Shown here one piece after another: positions 9,777 through 18,463 of a DNA stretch of 64,000 bases (within the stretch, counting starts at the first letter, position 1; the number at the start of each line of letters is the position of its first letter). Source of the DNA: Halomarina ordinaria (GTDB lineage: Archaea; Halobacteriota; Halobacteria; Halobacteriales; Haloarculaceae); contig NZ_JARRAH010000001.1 in assembly GCF_030553305.1 (NCBI RefSeq), positions 806,001 to 870,000 of the forward strand, in the 5' to 3' direction. The notes beneath the pieces are model-generated. The model saw only the letters and a program-made list of their open reading frames with translations, searched no databases and had not been told where the DNA came from. Made by a program: the position numbers and the translations under genes.

Positions 9777-11492
9777 ATGGACGACGACCTCAGGGAGCGC
9801 GTCGAACGCGCCGCGGAGGCGAGCGCGCTCTACAACGCGCTCAAACACGACAGCGAGGCACAGGTGGGTGCCATCATGGGACCGCTGATGGGCGAGAACC
9901 CCGAGTTCCGCGAACACGGCGGCGAGGTACCGGGCGTCGTCGCGCCCGTCGTCGCGCGGGTCAACGACCTCTCGACGGCCGAGCGCCGCGAGCGACTCGC
10001 CGCCCTTGACCCCGAGGCGCTCGCCGACCTCGAGGCGGAGGACGAGGAGGACGAGCAGGTGCTCCCGGACCTGCCGAACGCCGACGACTACGAGGAGATC
10101 CGTATGCGCCTCGCGCCGAACCCGAACGGCCCGTGGCACCTCGGCAACGCCCGGATGCCCGCCGTCATCGGGACGTACAAGGACCTCTACGACGGCTGGA
10201 TGCTCTGTCGGTTCGACGACACGGACCCGGAGACGAAGCGCCCGGACCTCGACGCCTACGACGCCATCCTCGACGCCGTCTCCTACCTCGGCTTCGAACC
10301 CGACGAGGTGATGCGCGCGAGCGACCGCCTGGAGACCTACTACGACCACGCCCGCGACCTCATCGAGATGGGCGGGGCCTACACCTGCTCGTGTTCGGGC
10401 GAGGCGTTCTCCGACCTGAAGAACGCGGGCGAGGCGTGTCCCCACCGCGGGAAGGACCCCGAGACGGTCCGCGAGGAGTTCGAGGCGCTGGTCGACGGCG
10501 AGTACTCGGCGGGCGAGATGGTCCTGCGCGTGAAGACCGACATCGAACACAAGAACCCCGCGCTGCGCGACTGGGTCGCCTTCCGCGTCATCGACACGCC
10601 CCACCCCCGCGAGGCGGCAAGCGACTACCGCCTCTGGCCGATGCTCGACTTCCAGTCGGGTATCGACGACCACCTCACGGGCATCACCCACATCGTCCGG
10701 GGTATCGACCTGCAGGACTCCGCGAAGCGCCAGCGCTTCGTCTACGACTACTTCGACTGGGAGTACCCGGAGGTCGTCCACTGGGGGAAGATTCAGCTAG
10801 ACGCCTACGACGTGAAGATGTCCACCTCGACCATCAAGGAACTCGTCGAGTCGGGCGAACTCGACGGCTGGGACGACCCGCGCGCGCCGACGCTCGCCAG
10901 CGTCCGCCGCCGCGGCATCGAGGGACAGGCCATCGTCGACGCCATCGTCGAACTCGGCACCTCCACCAGCGACGTCGACCTCGCCATGTCGGCCATCTAC
11001 GCGAAGAACCGCGAACTCGTCGACGACGAGGCCGACCGCGCGTTCCTCGTCCGCGACGGCGAGGAGGTGCCCCTGGCGGGGGCTCCCGACGCCGCCCACC
11101 CGCCGGTCCACCCCGACCACGAGGAGCGCGGGACGCGCGACGTCCCCGTCGGCGACCGGGTGCTCCTCGAACCCGACGACCTGCCGGCGGGCGGCGAGCG
11201 CGTCTGGCTGAAGGGACTCGGCTGCGTCGAGCGCACCGACGAGGGCTTCGAGTTCCGCGACGCGGGTATCGACGTCGTCCGCGAAGAGGGCGTCGACGTC
11301 GTCCACTGGGTGCCCGCCGAGACGAGCGTCCCCCTCACCCTGCGGACGATGGACGGCGACGTGACGGGGCGGGCCGAACCGGGCGTCCGCGAGTACGACG
11401 CCGACACCCTGGTGCAGTTCGAGCGCGTCGGGTTCGCCCGACTCGACACGGTCGACGACGTCGTCGTCGTCGCGTACTACGCCCACCCGTAG
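9777..11492 (+). CDS. gltX: Glutamyl-tRNA synthetase
   Basis: A 571-residue class I synthetase of the archaeal GlxRS type, with the N-terminal helical region (ALYNALKHDSEAQVGAIMGP), catalytic domain (RFDDTDPETKRPD), a CSC...CPH zinc-like region and the KMSKS equivalent VKMSTST. In haloarchaea lacking GlnRS it is expected to charge both tRNA-Glu and tRNA-Gln. The HIGH motif reads HLGN (within PNPNGPWHLGNARM), an unexpected Asn at a normally conserved His. ATG 9777 follows family starts (MDDDLRERV); an upstream TTG would add nine residues. Confidence 0.95.
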   Translation: MDDDLRERVERAAEASALYNALKHDSEAQVGAIMGPLMGENPEFREHGGEVPGVVAPVVARVNDLSTAERRERLAALDPEALADLEAEDEEDEQVLPDLPNADDYEEIRMRLAPNPNGPWHLGNARMPAVIGTYKDLYDGWMLCRFDDTDPETKRPDLDAYDAILDAVSYLGFEPDEVMRASDRLETYYDHARDLIEMGGAYTCSCSGEAFSDLKNAGEACPHRGKDPETVREEFEALVDGEYSAGEMVLRVKTDIEHKNPALRDWVAFRVIDTPHPREAASDYRLWPMLDFQSGIDDHLTGITHIVRGIDLQDSAKRQRFVYDYFDWEYPEVVHWGKIQLDAYDVKMSTSTIKELVESGELDGWDDPRAPTLASVRRRGIEGQAIVDAIVELGTSTSDVDLAMSAIYAKNRELVDDEADRAFLVRDGEEVPLAGAPDAAHPPVHPDHEERGTRDVPVGDRVLLEPDDLPAGGERVWLKGLGCVERTDEGFEFRDAGIDVVREEGVDVVHWVPAETSVPLTLRTMDGDVTGRAEPGVREYDADTLVQFERVGFARLDTVDDVVVVAYYAHP

Positions 11493-11540
11493 CCGACGAA
11501 CCGGTCGGGTGCCCGGACTCCCACGCGTCCGTGAGTGCGG

Positions 11541-11550
11541 AGATATTTTG
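11541..11550 (+). promoter_or_regulatory. TATA box of the usp gene
   Basis: AGATATTTTG is centred about 28 bases before ATG 11574, giving a leaderless transcript. Assigned by position and composition. Confidence 0.55.
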
Positions 11551-11573
11551 CCGTGGTCCGTCGTACCACGACC

Positions 11574-12023
11574 ATGACCGAGAAGGTACTCGTCCCCGTC
11601 GACGGGTCGCCGCTGTCGATGCGCGCGCTCCGGGTCGCCCTCGCAGAGCGGTCGGACGCGACCGTCACCGCCCTGCACGTCATCGACCCGTCGGAACCGG
11701 GGTACAGTTACTTCGGCGCCGACGTCGACGTCCGCTCGGAACCGCGCCACGGGACCGACGAGTGGTTCGAACGGGCGGACGGGTACGAGCGCGACCTGTT
11801 CGCCGAGGCGGCCGACGTCGCGGCGGAGTACGACCGACCGCTGGAGACGGTGACGCTGGTCGGCGACCCCGCGCGGGTCATCGTCGACTACGTCGTCGAC
11901 CACGGCTTCGACCACGTCGTCCTCGGCAGTCACGGCCGGGGCGAGGACAGCCACGTCACGCTCGGGAGCGTCACGGAGGCCGTCGCGTTCCGCGCGCCGG
12001 TACGCGTCTCCATCGTTCGCTGA
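11574..12023 (+). CDS. Universal stress protein (UspA family)
   Basis: A 149-residue single USP domain. It begins KVLVPVDGSPLSMRALRVAL and carries the ATP-binding pattern G-x2-G-x9-G-S in GSHGRGEDSHVTLGSV near the C-terminus, so it is probably a nucleotide-binding member. Its own TATA box indicates independent transcription; seven bases after the stop the phosphoesterase gene begins, so the two may be cotranscribed. Precise role unknown. Confidence 0.88.
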   Translation: MTEKVLVPVDGSPLSMRALRVALAERSDATVTALHVIDPSEPGYSYFGADVDVRSEPRHGTDEWFERADGYERDLFAEAADVAAEYDRPLETVTLVGDPARVIVDYVVDHGFDHVVLGSHGRGEDSHVTLGSVTEAVAFRAPVRVSIVR

Positions 12024-12030
12024 CCCCACC

Positions 12031-13380
12031 GTGACGGAGTACTACTTCATCAGCGACCTGCACATCGGCGGCGACGAACAGCTCCAGACCTGCGAGTTCG
12101 AAGCGGAGTTGACCGAGTTCCTGCAGGACCTCGCGGGCCACGACGACGCCGAACTCGTCGTCCTCGGCGACCTCTTCGGGCTGTGGGAGTTCACCGGGGT
12201 GGAGGGGCTGGCGAAACTCGACCTGCTGGAGGAGCACCACCCCTGGCTGTTCGAGCAGTTGCGCGAGACGGGCGAGACCGTCCAGATAACCCTCATCCCG
12301 GGGAACCACGACTACGAACTCGCCTGTTACCCGGAGTACGAGGAGCGCCTCGCCGAGTACAACGTCTCGCTGGAACGCGAACTGCACCTCACCCGCGAGG
12401 TGGCGGGCCGGACGGTGTGGGCCGAGCACGGGATGCAACACGACCCGAACAACCGGATGCCCGACTTCGGCAACCCCCACGCGAACCCGGTCGGCTACTT
12501 CGTCGTTCGCCGGGTGGTCGCACAGGCCGGTCGGCTGTCGGGGCACAGCCGGTACAACTGGCCCCGCGACATCCAGTCGGTCGCGCCGATGGAGGAGATT
12601 CCCCGGTGGATACTCTCGAACTACTTCTACCGGGAGATGAGCCCCTACCTGCGGTTCGTGGTCGCGCCCGTCCTCCTGCTGTTCAACGTGAGCCTGCTCT
12701 ACCTCGCCGGCCTCGCCCTCGAAGAACTGGGCGCCATCCCGGCGGGGGTGCTCCAGGCGGACGCGCTCGCGCGGACCTTCGGGGTCGCGGGGTTCGTCCT
12801 GGAGGCGTTCCTGTTCGTCAACGTCCTGCTCGTCCTGTTGCTGGTCGTCGTCTCCATCCCCCTGTGGTTCTTCGACCGCGACGTCAGACGGACCATCCGA
12901 CGCTTCGGCCTGCTCACGTCGGGGTTGCAGGTGGGCCAGGGCGACGAGCGTTTCCTCGACGCGGCGCGGTCGGTGTTCGCCGACCGCCCCGACGTGGCGG
13001 TGTACGTGTACGGCCACACCCACCGCGCGTCGCTCACGCGGCTCGGCGACCGACTGGTCCTCAACACCGGGACGTGGCTGAAACGGCTCGTCCGCGTCCC
13101 CGCCCGCATCGGGCGCCTCCCGGGAGTGTACCACCCCTCCTTCCGGCTCAACTACTTCCGCATCCGCGAGGAGGACGGCGACCTCGTCGTCGAGTACGAA
13201 CGCATCGAGAAGGAGCCCGACGAGCGCCTGTCGCCGCTCCAGCGCCTCGTCCGCACCCGCCCTCCCCGGGAGGACCCCATCCCCGAGCGGACCGTCCTCC
13301 CGGGCGACCTCTCAGACGAGGACGACGACCACCATCGCGGCCAGCATCGCCAGCGTGAGCAGTACCTGGACGACGGTTGA
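12031..13380 (+). CDS. Membrane-associated calcineurin-like metallophosphoesterase
   Basis: A 449-residue protein from GTG 12031, seven bases after the usp stop. The metal-binding motifs of calcineurin-like phosphoesterases are present in order: SDLHIGG (residues 8-14), VVLGDLFGLWEF, IPGNHDYEL, and YGHTHRA late in the protein. Two hydrophobic spans lie between the core halves (FVVAPVLLLFNVSLLYLAGL and LEAFLFVNVLLVLLLVVVSI), so it is likely membrane anchored. Related enzymes cleave UDP-diacylglucosamine, but substrate is unknown here. The last 23 codons overlap the convergent DUF456 gene. Confidence 0.85.
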   Translation: MTEYYFISDLHIGGDEQLQTCEFEAELTEFLQDLAGHDDAELVVLGDLFGLWEFTGVEGLAKLDLLEEHHPWLFEQLRETGETVQITLIPGNHDYELACYPEYEERLAEYNVSLERELHLTREVAGRTVWAEHGMQHDPNNRMPDFGNPHANPVGYFVVRRVVAQAGRLSGHSRYNWPRDIQSVAPMEEIPRWILSNYFYREMSPYLRFVVAPVLLLFNVSLLYLAGLALEELGAIPAGVLQADALARTFGVAGFVLEAFLFVNVLLVLLLVVVSIPLWFFDRDVRRTIRRFGLLTSGLQVGQGDERFLDAARSVFADRPDVAVYVYGHTHRASLTRLGDRLVLNTGTWLKRLVRVPARIGRLPGVYHPSFRLNYFRIREEDGDLVVEYERIEKEPDERLSPLQRLVRTRPPREDPIPERTVLPGDLSDEDDDHHRGQHRQREQYLDDG

Positions 13381-13794
13381 GGCGAGGACGCCGACCGTCG
13401 CGTAGAGGGCCGTGCGCGCACCCGCACGAGGGTCGCGGTGGCGGCCGTACTCCAGGACGAACACCGTCCCCGCCACGCCGACGAGGAGGCCGACGGGTCC
13501 AGAGACGAGCATCAGGAGGACGCCGGCCGTCGCCGCGATGGCCGTCGTCGCCACCGACGCGCCGCCCGTTCTCGCCGCGATGGCCCCCCCGAAGTAGTCG
13601 ACGAGCGCCGTCGCCACGCCGACGAGCGTGAGGCCGACGAGCACGACGAGCGTCGGGTCGGCGTACCCCGTCCCCCACCAGTAGACGTAGACGCCCGCGA
13701 GCGAGAGGAGCGCCCCGGGCAGGAGCGGGAGGACCGCACCCACCACGCCGAGCGCGAGGAGGGCGAACGCGAGCAGGGTCGTCGCCTCACTCAT
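13312..13794 (-). CDS. DUF456 family membrane protein
   Basis: A 160-residue, almost wholly hydrophobic protein. The N-terminal LALGVVGAVLPLLPGALLSL, a GVYVYWW motif and the glycine-rich LLVGVAGTVFVLEYGRHR are typical of DUF456, an uncharacterised family of about five membrane spans. Its ATG overlaps the tmcA stop by eight bases (13787-13794), so it is translated from the tmcA transcript. Its 3' end overlaps the convergent phosphoesterase gene by 69 bases. Confidence 0.82.
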   Translation of the reverse strand: MSEATTLLAFALLALGVVGAVLPLLPGALLSLAGVYVYWWGTGYADPTLVVLVGLTLVGVATALVDYFGGAIAARTGGASVATTAIAATAGVLLMLVSGPVGLLVGVAGTVFVLEYGRHRDPRAGARTALYATVGVLASTVVQVLLTLAMLAAMVVVVLV

Positions 13795-15991
13795 CGTACC
13801 GCCCCCGTTCGGCCGCCGACGCGTCGCCGCCGTAGCGCGCACAGAGCGCCCGGCAGGCCCGCCCCACGTCCCGGCGGGCGCCGCTCGCGCTGTGGTAGCC
13901 GAGTTCGGCGGCGACGGCCTCCCAGTCGTGGCCCTGGAGGACGCGCCGGACGAGGAGGCGCTCGGCGTCGGCCGAGAGGGGGCCGTCGGGGTCGGTGAGC
14001 GCCCGCACCGCGAGGCGGCGGAAGGGGTCGGGGTGGACGTCGAACTGGCCGGGGCCGTAGCCGGCGGCGGCGACGAGCCGCCACTCGCGGTCGGTGAGGG
14101 TCGCGGCGAAGGGCTCGTCGGTGGCGGCGAGCGCACCCCTGACCACGTCGGGCGGGAGGTGCGAGAGGGAATCCGAGAGGACGCCCGCGGCGCGTTCGCG
14201 GAACCAGCGGGCGTGGCGCGCCGCGAGCGCCGCCCCACGTGCGGGCCTGAGCATCGCGGCGGAGTGCTCGCCGCTCGTCTCGTTGCGCGTCGTCGAGAGG
14301 TGGACCGTCGCGTAGTCGCGACTCGCCCAGAACGAGAGCAGGCGGGGGGTCGCCCCGTAGCTGACGCCGAACCAGTCGACGTCGCCCTCGAACTCGGCGT
14401 GGACGCGGTCGAGGAGGTGGCCGCCGAGCCCCCGCGAGCGGACCGCGGGGTGGGTGGCGATGCGGACGACGCGGTAGCCGACGGGGCCGCCCGCGTCGGG
14501 GTCGCGCAACTGGCCCAGCATGAGGTCGGGGAGCATGTTCCCCCGGACGCGGCCGACCCGGTAGGTGCGTTCGGCGAGCCCGGGCGAGAGGTCCCCCTCG
14601 CGGGCGAGGAGGGCGACGGCGACGACGTGGCCGTCGTGGGTGAGCGCTCTCGTCGTGACGTTGGGCGCGTCGAGCAACCGCGCGAGGTCGTTGGGTTCCG
14701 TCCGGTAGTGCGCGAGGACGAGCAGGCCGAACAGCTCCCGGAGGACGTGTTCGTCCGCGAGCAGGTCCTCGGGGGTCGGGCGCTCGTAGGCGACCGTCTC
14801 GGGTGTCGCGTCGACCACGAGCGGCTCGACGGGGGGCCCGGCGTCGAGCAGGAGCGCGCGGAACAGCCACGGCTCGACGGGGTCGCTCGCGGCGTACCGG
14901 ATGGGCGCGCGCATCGAGCAGTCGGTCACGTCGCGGTCGCTCGACGCGAGGCGCTCGCGGAACCGCACGGAGAAGCCCCGTCCCGCCCCCTCGTAGCCGT
15001 GGACGGTGGTGGCGAAGCCGACCGGCGGGCCGGAGAGGAACGACCCGAGCAGCGAGACGGGGAGGCCGGCCGCCTCGTCGACGAGGAGCACGTCGGCGTC
15101 GCTCTCGACGGCGTGGGCGGGACGCTCGAAGCGGACGCGGCCGCCGTCGGTCGCGGCGAGCGTCCCCTCCCGCTCGACGAGGACGCCGAGCGTATCGAGG
15201 AGTTCGCGGGCGCGGGCGAACAGTTCGCCCGCCCCCCGACGGCTGGGCGCGGTGACGAGGACGTCGCGGCCGGCGGCGGCGAGCGACCCGGCGGCGAGGC
15301 CGGCGGCGCTCGACTTCCCCCGGCCGCGGTCGGCCTCGACGACCACCACGCCCTCCGGCGACCGGAGCGCCTCGAACGCCCGGAGCGCCGCGACCTGGTC
15401 GTCGGTCAGACAGGCGCGGTAGGCGGCGACCGGGAAGGCGTGGCGCTCGGGAGGTGCGGGTGCGGGGCGCTCGCGCGCCGGGAGCGGGTCGGTCAAACCG
15501 TCGCGCTCGACGGTTCCCGTCTCCGCGTCGAGGACGGCGACGCCGGGGTGCTGGCGCAGGAGGCCGACCAGCCGGCGGCGGAAGTTCCCGCCCACAGCGT
15601 CGAGGTCGGCCGGCGGGACGGCGAGCGACTCGTCGAAGCGGTCGCGTCGGGCGGGCCAGTCGTCGAGCGGCGGGGCGAGGAGGACGAGGAGGCCGCCGCC
15701 GTCGACGGCGCCGGCGGCCCGTCCGAGCGCGTTGGGCCGACACTCCTCGTGGGCGTCGACGACGACGCACTCGCGCGTCGTCCCGAGCAGGTCGTCGGCG
15801 CGGCGCGGTTCGAGGCGGGGGAGGTCGGCGTCGGTGTGGCCGAGCAGGTGGACGTCGTCGACGTCGGCCGCGTCGAGGAAGGGCGAGAGGGCGTCGAGGC
15901 AGGCCCCGTGGGAACCGGTGAGGACGACGAGGCGGCGCTCGTTCGCCCGGCGGGCCTCCGCGCGGAGCGCGCGCGGGAGGGAGTCGAACAT
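13787..15991 (-). CDS. tmcA: tRNA(Met) cytidine acetyltransferase TmcA
   Basis: A 734-residue enzyme that forms N4-acetylcytidine in tRNA using acetyl-CoA and ATP (archaeal homologues also modify rRNA and other RNA). The order is an N-terminal DUF1726-type domain, a helicase-like ATPase with Walker A VEADRGRGKSSAAG and Walker B VLLVDEAAGLP, then a GNAT acetyltransferase domain (VRIATHPAVRSRGLGGHLL) and a C-terminal tRNA-binding part. ATG 15991 (MFDSLPRALR) is chosen; a much longer open frame upstream runs antisense through the next gene and is not coding. Confidence 0.94.
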   Translation of the reverse strand: MFDSLPRALRAEARRANERRLVVLTGSHGACLDALSPFLDAADVDDVHLLGHTDADLPRLEPRRADDLLGTTRECVVVDAHEECRPNALGRAAGAVDGGGLLVLLAPPLDDWPARRDRFDESLAVPPADLDAVGGNFRRRLVGLLRQHPGVAVLDAETGTVERDGLTDPLPARERPAPAPPERHAFPVAAYRACLTDDQVAALRAFEALRSPEGVVVVEADRGRGKSSAAGLAAGSLAAAGRDVLVTAPSRRGAGELFARARELLDTLGVLVEREGTLAATDGGRVRFERPAHAVESDADVLLVDEAAGLPVSLLGSFLSGPPVGFATTVHGYEGAGRGFSVRFRERLASSDRDVTDCSMRAPIRYAASDPVEPWLFRALLLDAGPPVEPLVVDATPETVAYERPTPEDLLADEHVLRELFGLLVLAHYRTEPNDLARLLDAPNVTTRALTHDGHVVAVALLAREGDLSPGLAERTYRVGRVRGNMLPDLMLGQLRDPDAGGPVGYRVVRIATHPAVRSRGLGGHLLDRVHAEFEGDVDWFGVSYGATPRLLSFWASRDYATVHLSTTRNETSGEHSAAMLRPARGAALAARHARWFRERAAGVLSDSLSHLPPDVVRGALAATDEPFAATLTDREWRLVAAAGYGPGQFDVHPDPFRRLAVRALTDPDGPLSADAERLLVRRVLQGHDWEAVAAELGYHSASGARRDVGRACRALCARYGGDASAAERGRYDE

Positions 15992-16069
15992 GGGGTGAGG
16001 TGAGCGACCGGCGGTAATGCCTCCTGCGGTCGGCGGTACAGTAAGGAGCCTCCCCCTCGTCTCGCCGCC

Positions 16070-17092
16070 ATGCGCGAAACCAACCGGCAGTGGGTGCTCG
16101 CCGAGCGCCCCGCGGGCCGCCCGACAGTGGAGTGCTTCGACCTGGTCGAGGAGGCGGTCCCCGACCCCGGCCCCCGAGAGGTGCTCGTCCGAACGCGGTA
16201 CATGTCGGTCGACCCGTACATGCGCGGGCGGATGCGCGACGCCGACTCCTACGCCGAACCGTGGGACGTCGGCGAGGTGATGCACGCGGGCGTCGTCGGC
16301 GAGGTGGTCGAGTCGAACAGTCCGAAGTGGGACGCGGGCGACGTCGTCAACGGCAACCTCCGGTGGGCCGACTACGCGGTGGCCGACGAGGACCAGCTCG
16401 TCGCCGTCGACCCGGAGCGCGCGCCCATCTCGACGGCACTCGGCGTCCTCGGGATGCCGGGGCGGACGGCCTACTTCGGCCTGCTGGACGTGGGCGAACC
16501 GAAGCCGGGGGACACCGTCCTCGTCTCGGGGGCGGCGGGCGCCGTCGGCTCCGTCGTGGGCCAGATAGCGAAACACGCCGGCTGTCGCGTCGTCGGCGTC
16601 GCGGGCGCCGACGAGAAGGTCCACTGGCTGACCGGCGAACTCGGCTTCGACGAGGCCATCAACTACGACACGACCGAGAACCTGCGCGCCGCCGTCGCCG
16701 CGGCCTGCCCCGACGGCGTCGACGTCTACTACGACAACGTCGGCGGCCCCATCACCGACGCGGCGTTCGCCAACCTCGCCGTGCGCGCCCGCGTGGTCGT
16801 CTGCGGACAGATATCGCTCTACAACGCCGAGGAGCGCCCGACGGGACCGCGACAGCTGGGCGAACTCATCACGAAGCGCGCCCGCGTCGAGGGCGTCCTC
16901 GTCCGCGACTACGTCGAGCGCTACGAGGAGGCCAACGAGCGCCTCGCGCGCTGGGTGGGCGACGGGACGGTCCAGTACCGCGAGACGGTCACGGAGGGGC
17001 TGGAGAACGCCCCCGACGCCTTCCTCGGGCTGTTCGACGGCGTGAACGTCGGCAAACAGGTGGTGAAGGTGAGCGAGTACGAGCCGGGGTGA
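16070..17092 (+). CDS. NADP-dependent oxidoreductase, zinc-less MDR family (CurA/LTB4-reductase type)
   Basis: A 340-residue medium-chain reductase. It begins NRQWVLAERPAGRP, has RYMSVDPYMRGRM, and the NADP-binding loop SGAAGAVGSVVGQIAK followed by GVAGADEKVHWLTGELGFDEAINYD. These match the zinc-independent alkenal/prostaglandin reductase-like group that reduces double bonds of enones. The structural-zinc cysteines of alcohol dehydrogenases are absent, consistent with the family. Divergent from tmcA (79 bases apart); the physiological substrate is unknown. Confidence 0.88.
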   Translation: MRETNRQWVLAERPAGRPTVECFDLVEEAVPDPGPREVLVRTRYMSVDPYMRGRMRDADSYAEPWDVGEVMHAGVVGEVVESNSPKWDAGDVVNGNLRWADYAVADEDQLVAVDPERAPISTALGVLGMPGRTAYFGLLDVGEPKPGDTVLVSGAAGAVGSVVGQIAKHAGCRVVGVAGADEKVHWLTGELGFDEAINYDTTENLRAAVAAACPDGVDVYYDNVGGPITDAAFANLAVRARVVVCGQISLYNAEERPTGPRQLGELITKRARVEGVLVRDYVERYEEANERLARWVGDGTVQYRETVTEGLENAPDAFLGLFDGVNVGKQVVKVSEYEPG

Positions 17093-17167
17093 GTCAGAAC
17101 CTCGATGGGTCGCCGGCCGCGCTCGGGGTGGAGTGCCTTGCCGTACCACCCCTGAGCCCGTTCGGAA

Positions 17168-17338
17168 GCGCTTTTATGCAGGGCAGAGTTAGAGCGGGGT
17201 ACAGCCTACGTGGGGTTGATGATGCTCCCAGCCAGGGACTTTCGCCGACAGCGTGTCGGTAAGTGCGCGCGGACGCTCCGTCGTCCGGTCGTCGCACGAG
17301 GCGGGGGAGCGCGAGCCCACGCGTGGGAGTGATCCATC
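17168..17338 (+). promoter_or_regulatory. Promoter and structured 5' leader of rpl7ae
   Basis: A TATA-like CGCTTTTATG at 17169-17178 predicts a start near 17198 and a leader of about 140 bases. The leader contains hairpins CCGACA/TGTCGG (17245-17259), GTGCG/CGCAC (from 17263 to 17297) and the perfect palindrome CCCACGCGTGGG at 17316-17327. A Shine-Dalgarno-like GGAGTGAT lies 9 bases before the ATG. CTCCCA at 17225-17230, just after a TGATGATG box, can pair with TGGGAG at 17324-17329 and cover that site. L7Ae binds kink-turns with GA pairs, so this may be an autoregulatory element; the match to a canonical kink-turn is imperfect. Confidence 0.5.
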
Positions 17339-17701
17339 ATGCCAGTATACGTTGATTTCGACGTTCCGGCAGACCTCGAAGACGACGCCGTCGAGGCGCT
17401 CGAGGTCGCCCGGGACACCGGTTCGGTGAAGAAAGGAACGAACGAGACGACCAAGGCCGTCGAGCGCGGCAACGCGGTCCTCGTCTACGTCGCCGAAGAC
17501 GTCCAGCCCGAGGAGGTCGTCATGCACCTCCCGGACCTCTGCGACGAGAAGGAGATTCCCTTCCTCTTCGTGGAGACGCAGGACGACATCGGCCACGCCG
17601 CCGGCCTCGAGGTCGGCAGCGCGGCCGCGGCCATCGTCGACGCCGGCGAGGCCAGCGGCGATGTCGAGGACATCGCCGACAAGCTCTCGGAGCTCAGGTA
17701 G
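17339..17701 (+). CDS. rpl7ae: Ribosomal protein eL8 / L7Ae, kink-turn binding protein
   Basis: A 120-residue protein that is both a 50S component and the kink-turn binding core of archaeal box C/D and H/ACA RNPs and RNase P. The RNA-binding region [20 protein letters not shown] is intact, followed by [19 protein letters not shown]. It leads the conserved rpl7ae-rps28e-rpl24e-ndk operon; the next ATG follows directly after the stop. Its long, structured leader with a Shine-Dalgarno site suggests translational control. Confidence 0.97.
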   Translation: MPVYVDFDVPADLEDDAVEALEVARDTGSVKKGTNETTKAVERGNAVLVYVAEDVQPEEVVMHLPDLCDEKEIPFLFVETQDDIGHAAGLEVGSAAAAIVDAGEASGDVEDIADKLSELR

Positions 17702-17926
17702 ATGAGCGCCGAAGGCAACAACGACGGAGCGACGGCGGCCGAGGTCATCGAGATCGTCGGCAAGACCGGCATGCACGGCGAGGCCATGCAGGTCAAGTGC
17801 CGCATCCGCTCCGGCGAGAACCAGGGCCGCATCATCGCTCGAAACGTCCTCGGGCCGGTCCGCGTGGGCGACGTGCTCCAGCTGCGCGAGACCGCCCGAG
17901 AGGCCGACTCCATCGGAGGTCAGTAG
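17702..17926 (+). CDS. rps28e: Small ribosomal subunit protein eS28
   Basis: A 74-residue 30S protein located near the mRNA exit channel. The core [39 protein letters not shown] and the terminal LRETAREAD are diagnostic. Its ATG directly follows the rpl7ae stop and its stop directly precedes the rpl24e ATG, so all three are translated from one mRNA. Confidence 0.97.
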   Translation: MSAEGNNDGATAAEVIEIVGKTGMHGEAMQVKCRIRSGENQGRIIARNVLGPVRVGDVLQLRETAREADSIGGQ

Positions 17927-18463
17927 ATGCCACAGACACGCACCTGTGACTTCAGCGGCGAGGACATCGAGCCCGGCACGGGCATCATGTTCGTCCGCAA
18001 CGACGGGACCGTGTTGCACTTCAAGGACTCCAAGGCCGAGAAGAACTACTTCATGGGACGGGAGGCGCGCAACCTCGAGTGGACCGAGGCCGGCCAGCGC
18101 GAACACGCCGCCCGCCAGCAGACCGTCGGCTCGCAGGACGAAGTCGAGCAGGTCGCCGCCGAGGGCGAGACGGAACTCGACGAACCCGAGCCCGCGGAGA
18201 CCAGCGCCGACGCCGACCAGCCCGACGTCGACGCCGCCGAGGCCGTCGAGTCCGAGGGCTCGGAGGCGCCCGATCTCGAGGCGGCGGAAGTGACCGACGC
18301 CGGCGTCGAGGGCGAGCCCGCGGCGGGCGACCAGCCCGACGTCGAGGAGGTCGACGCCGCCGACGTCACCGACGACGGTGACGAGGCCGACGAGTCGGCG
18401 ACCGACGCCGACGCCGCCGACGAATCGGACGAGGCCGACGAGGCGGAGGACGACGAGGAATGA
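17927..18463 (+). CDS. rpl24e: Large ribosomal subunit protein eL24 with lost zinc ligands and long acidic tail
   Basis: Residues 1 to about 65 are eL24 ([34 protein letters not shown]). The zinc-binding cysteines of the family, CxxC and a later CxxxC, are mostly gone: only Cys7 remains, the second is Ser10, and the region after HF reads KDSKAEKN. Residues from about 66 to 178 are an Asp/Glu/Ala-rich tail with imperfect repeats ([22 protein letters not shown]), nearly tripling the roughly 65-residue length seen in Haloarcula. The frame is uninterrupted and ends in an ATGA overlap with ndk, so the tail is not a sequencing artefact of the stop. Confidence 0.93.
   Translation: MPQTRTCDFSGEDIEPGTGIMFVRNDGTVLHFKDSKAEKNYFMGREARNLEWTEAGQREHAARQQTVGSQDEVEQVAAEGETELDEPEPAETSADADQPDVDAAEAVESEGSEAPDLEAAEVTDAGVEGEPAAGDQPDVEEVDAADVTDDGDEADESATDADAADESDEADEAEDDEE

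Noticed and set aside
13787-17149. One very long minus-strand open frame joining tmcA with sequence opposite the oxidoreductase gene
   Set aside because: GC-rich DNA keeps antisense frames open. TmcA homology begins at MFDSLPRALR (15991), and the upstream part is antisense to a clear MDR oxidoreductase.
18130-18463. The acidic tail of eL24 as a separate fused gene
   Set aside because: No start codon with signals or known domain is visible; it is low-complexity sequence continuous with eL24 and ends at the usual ndk overlap.
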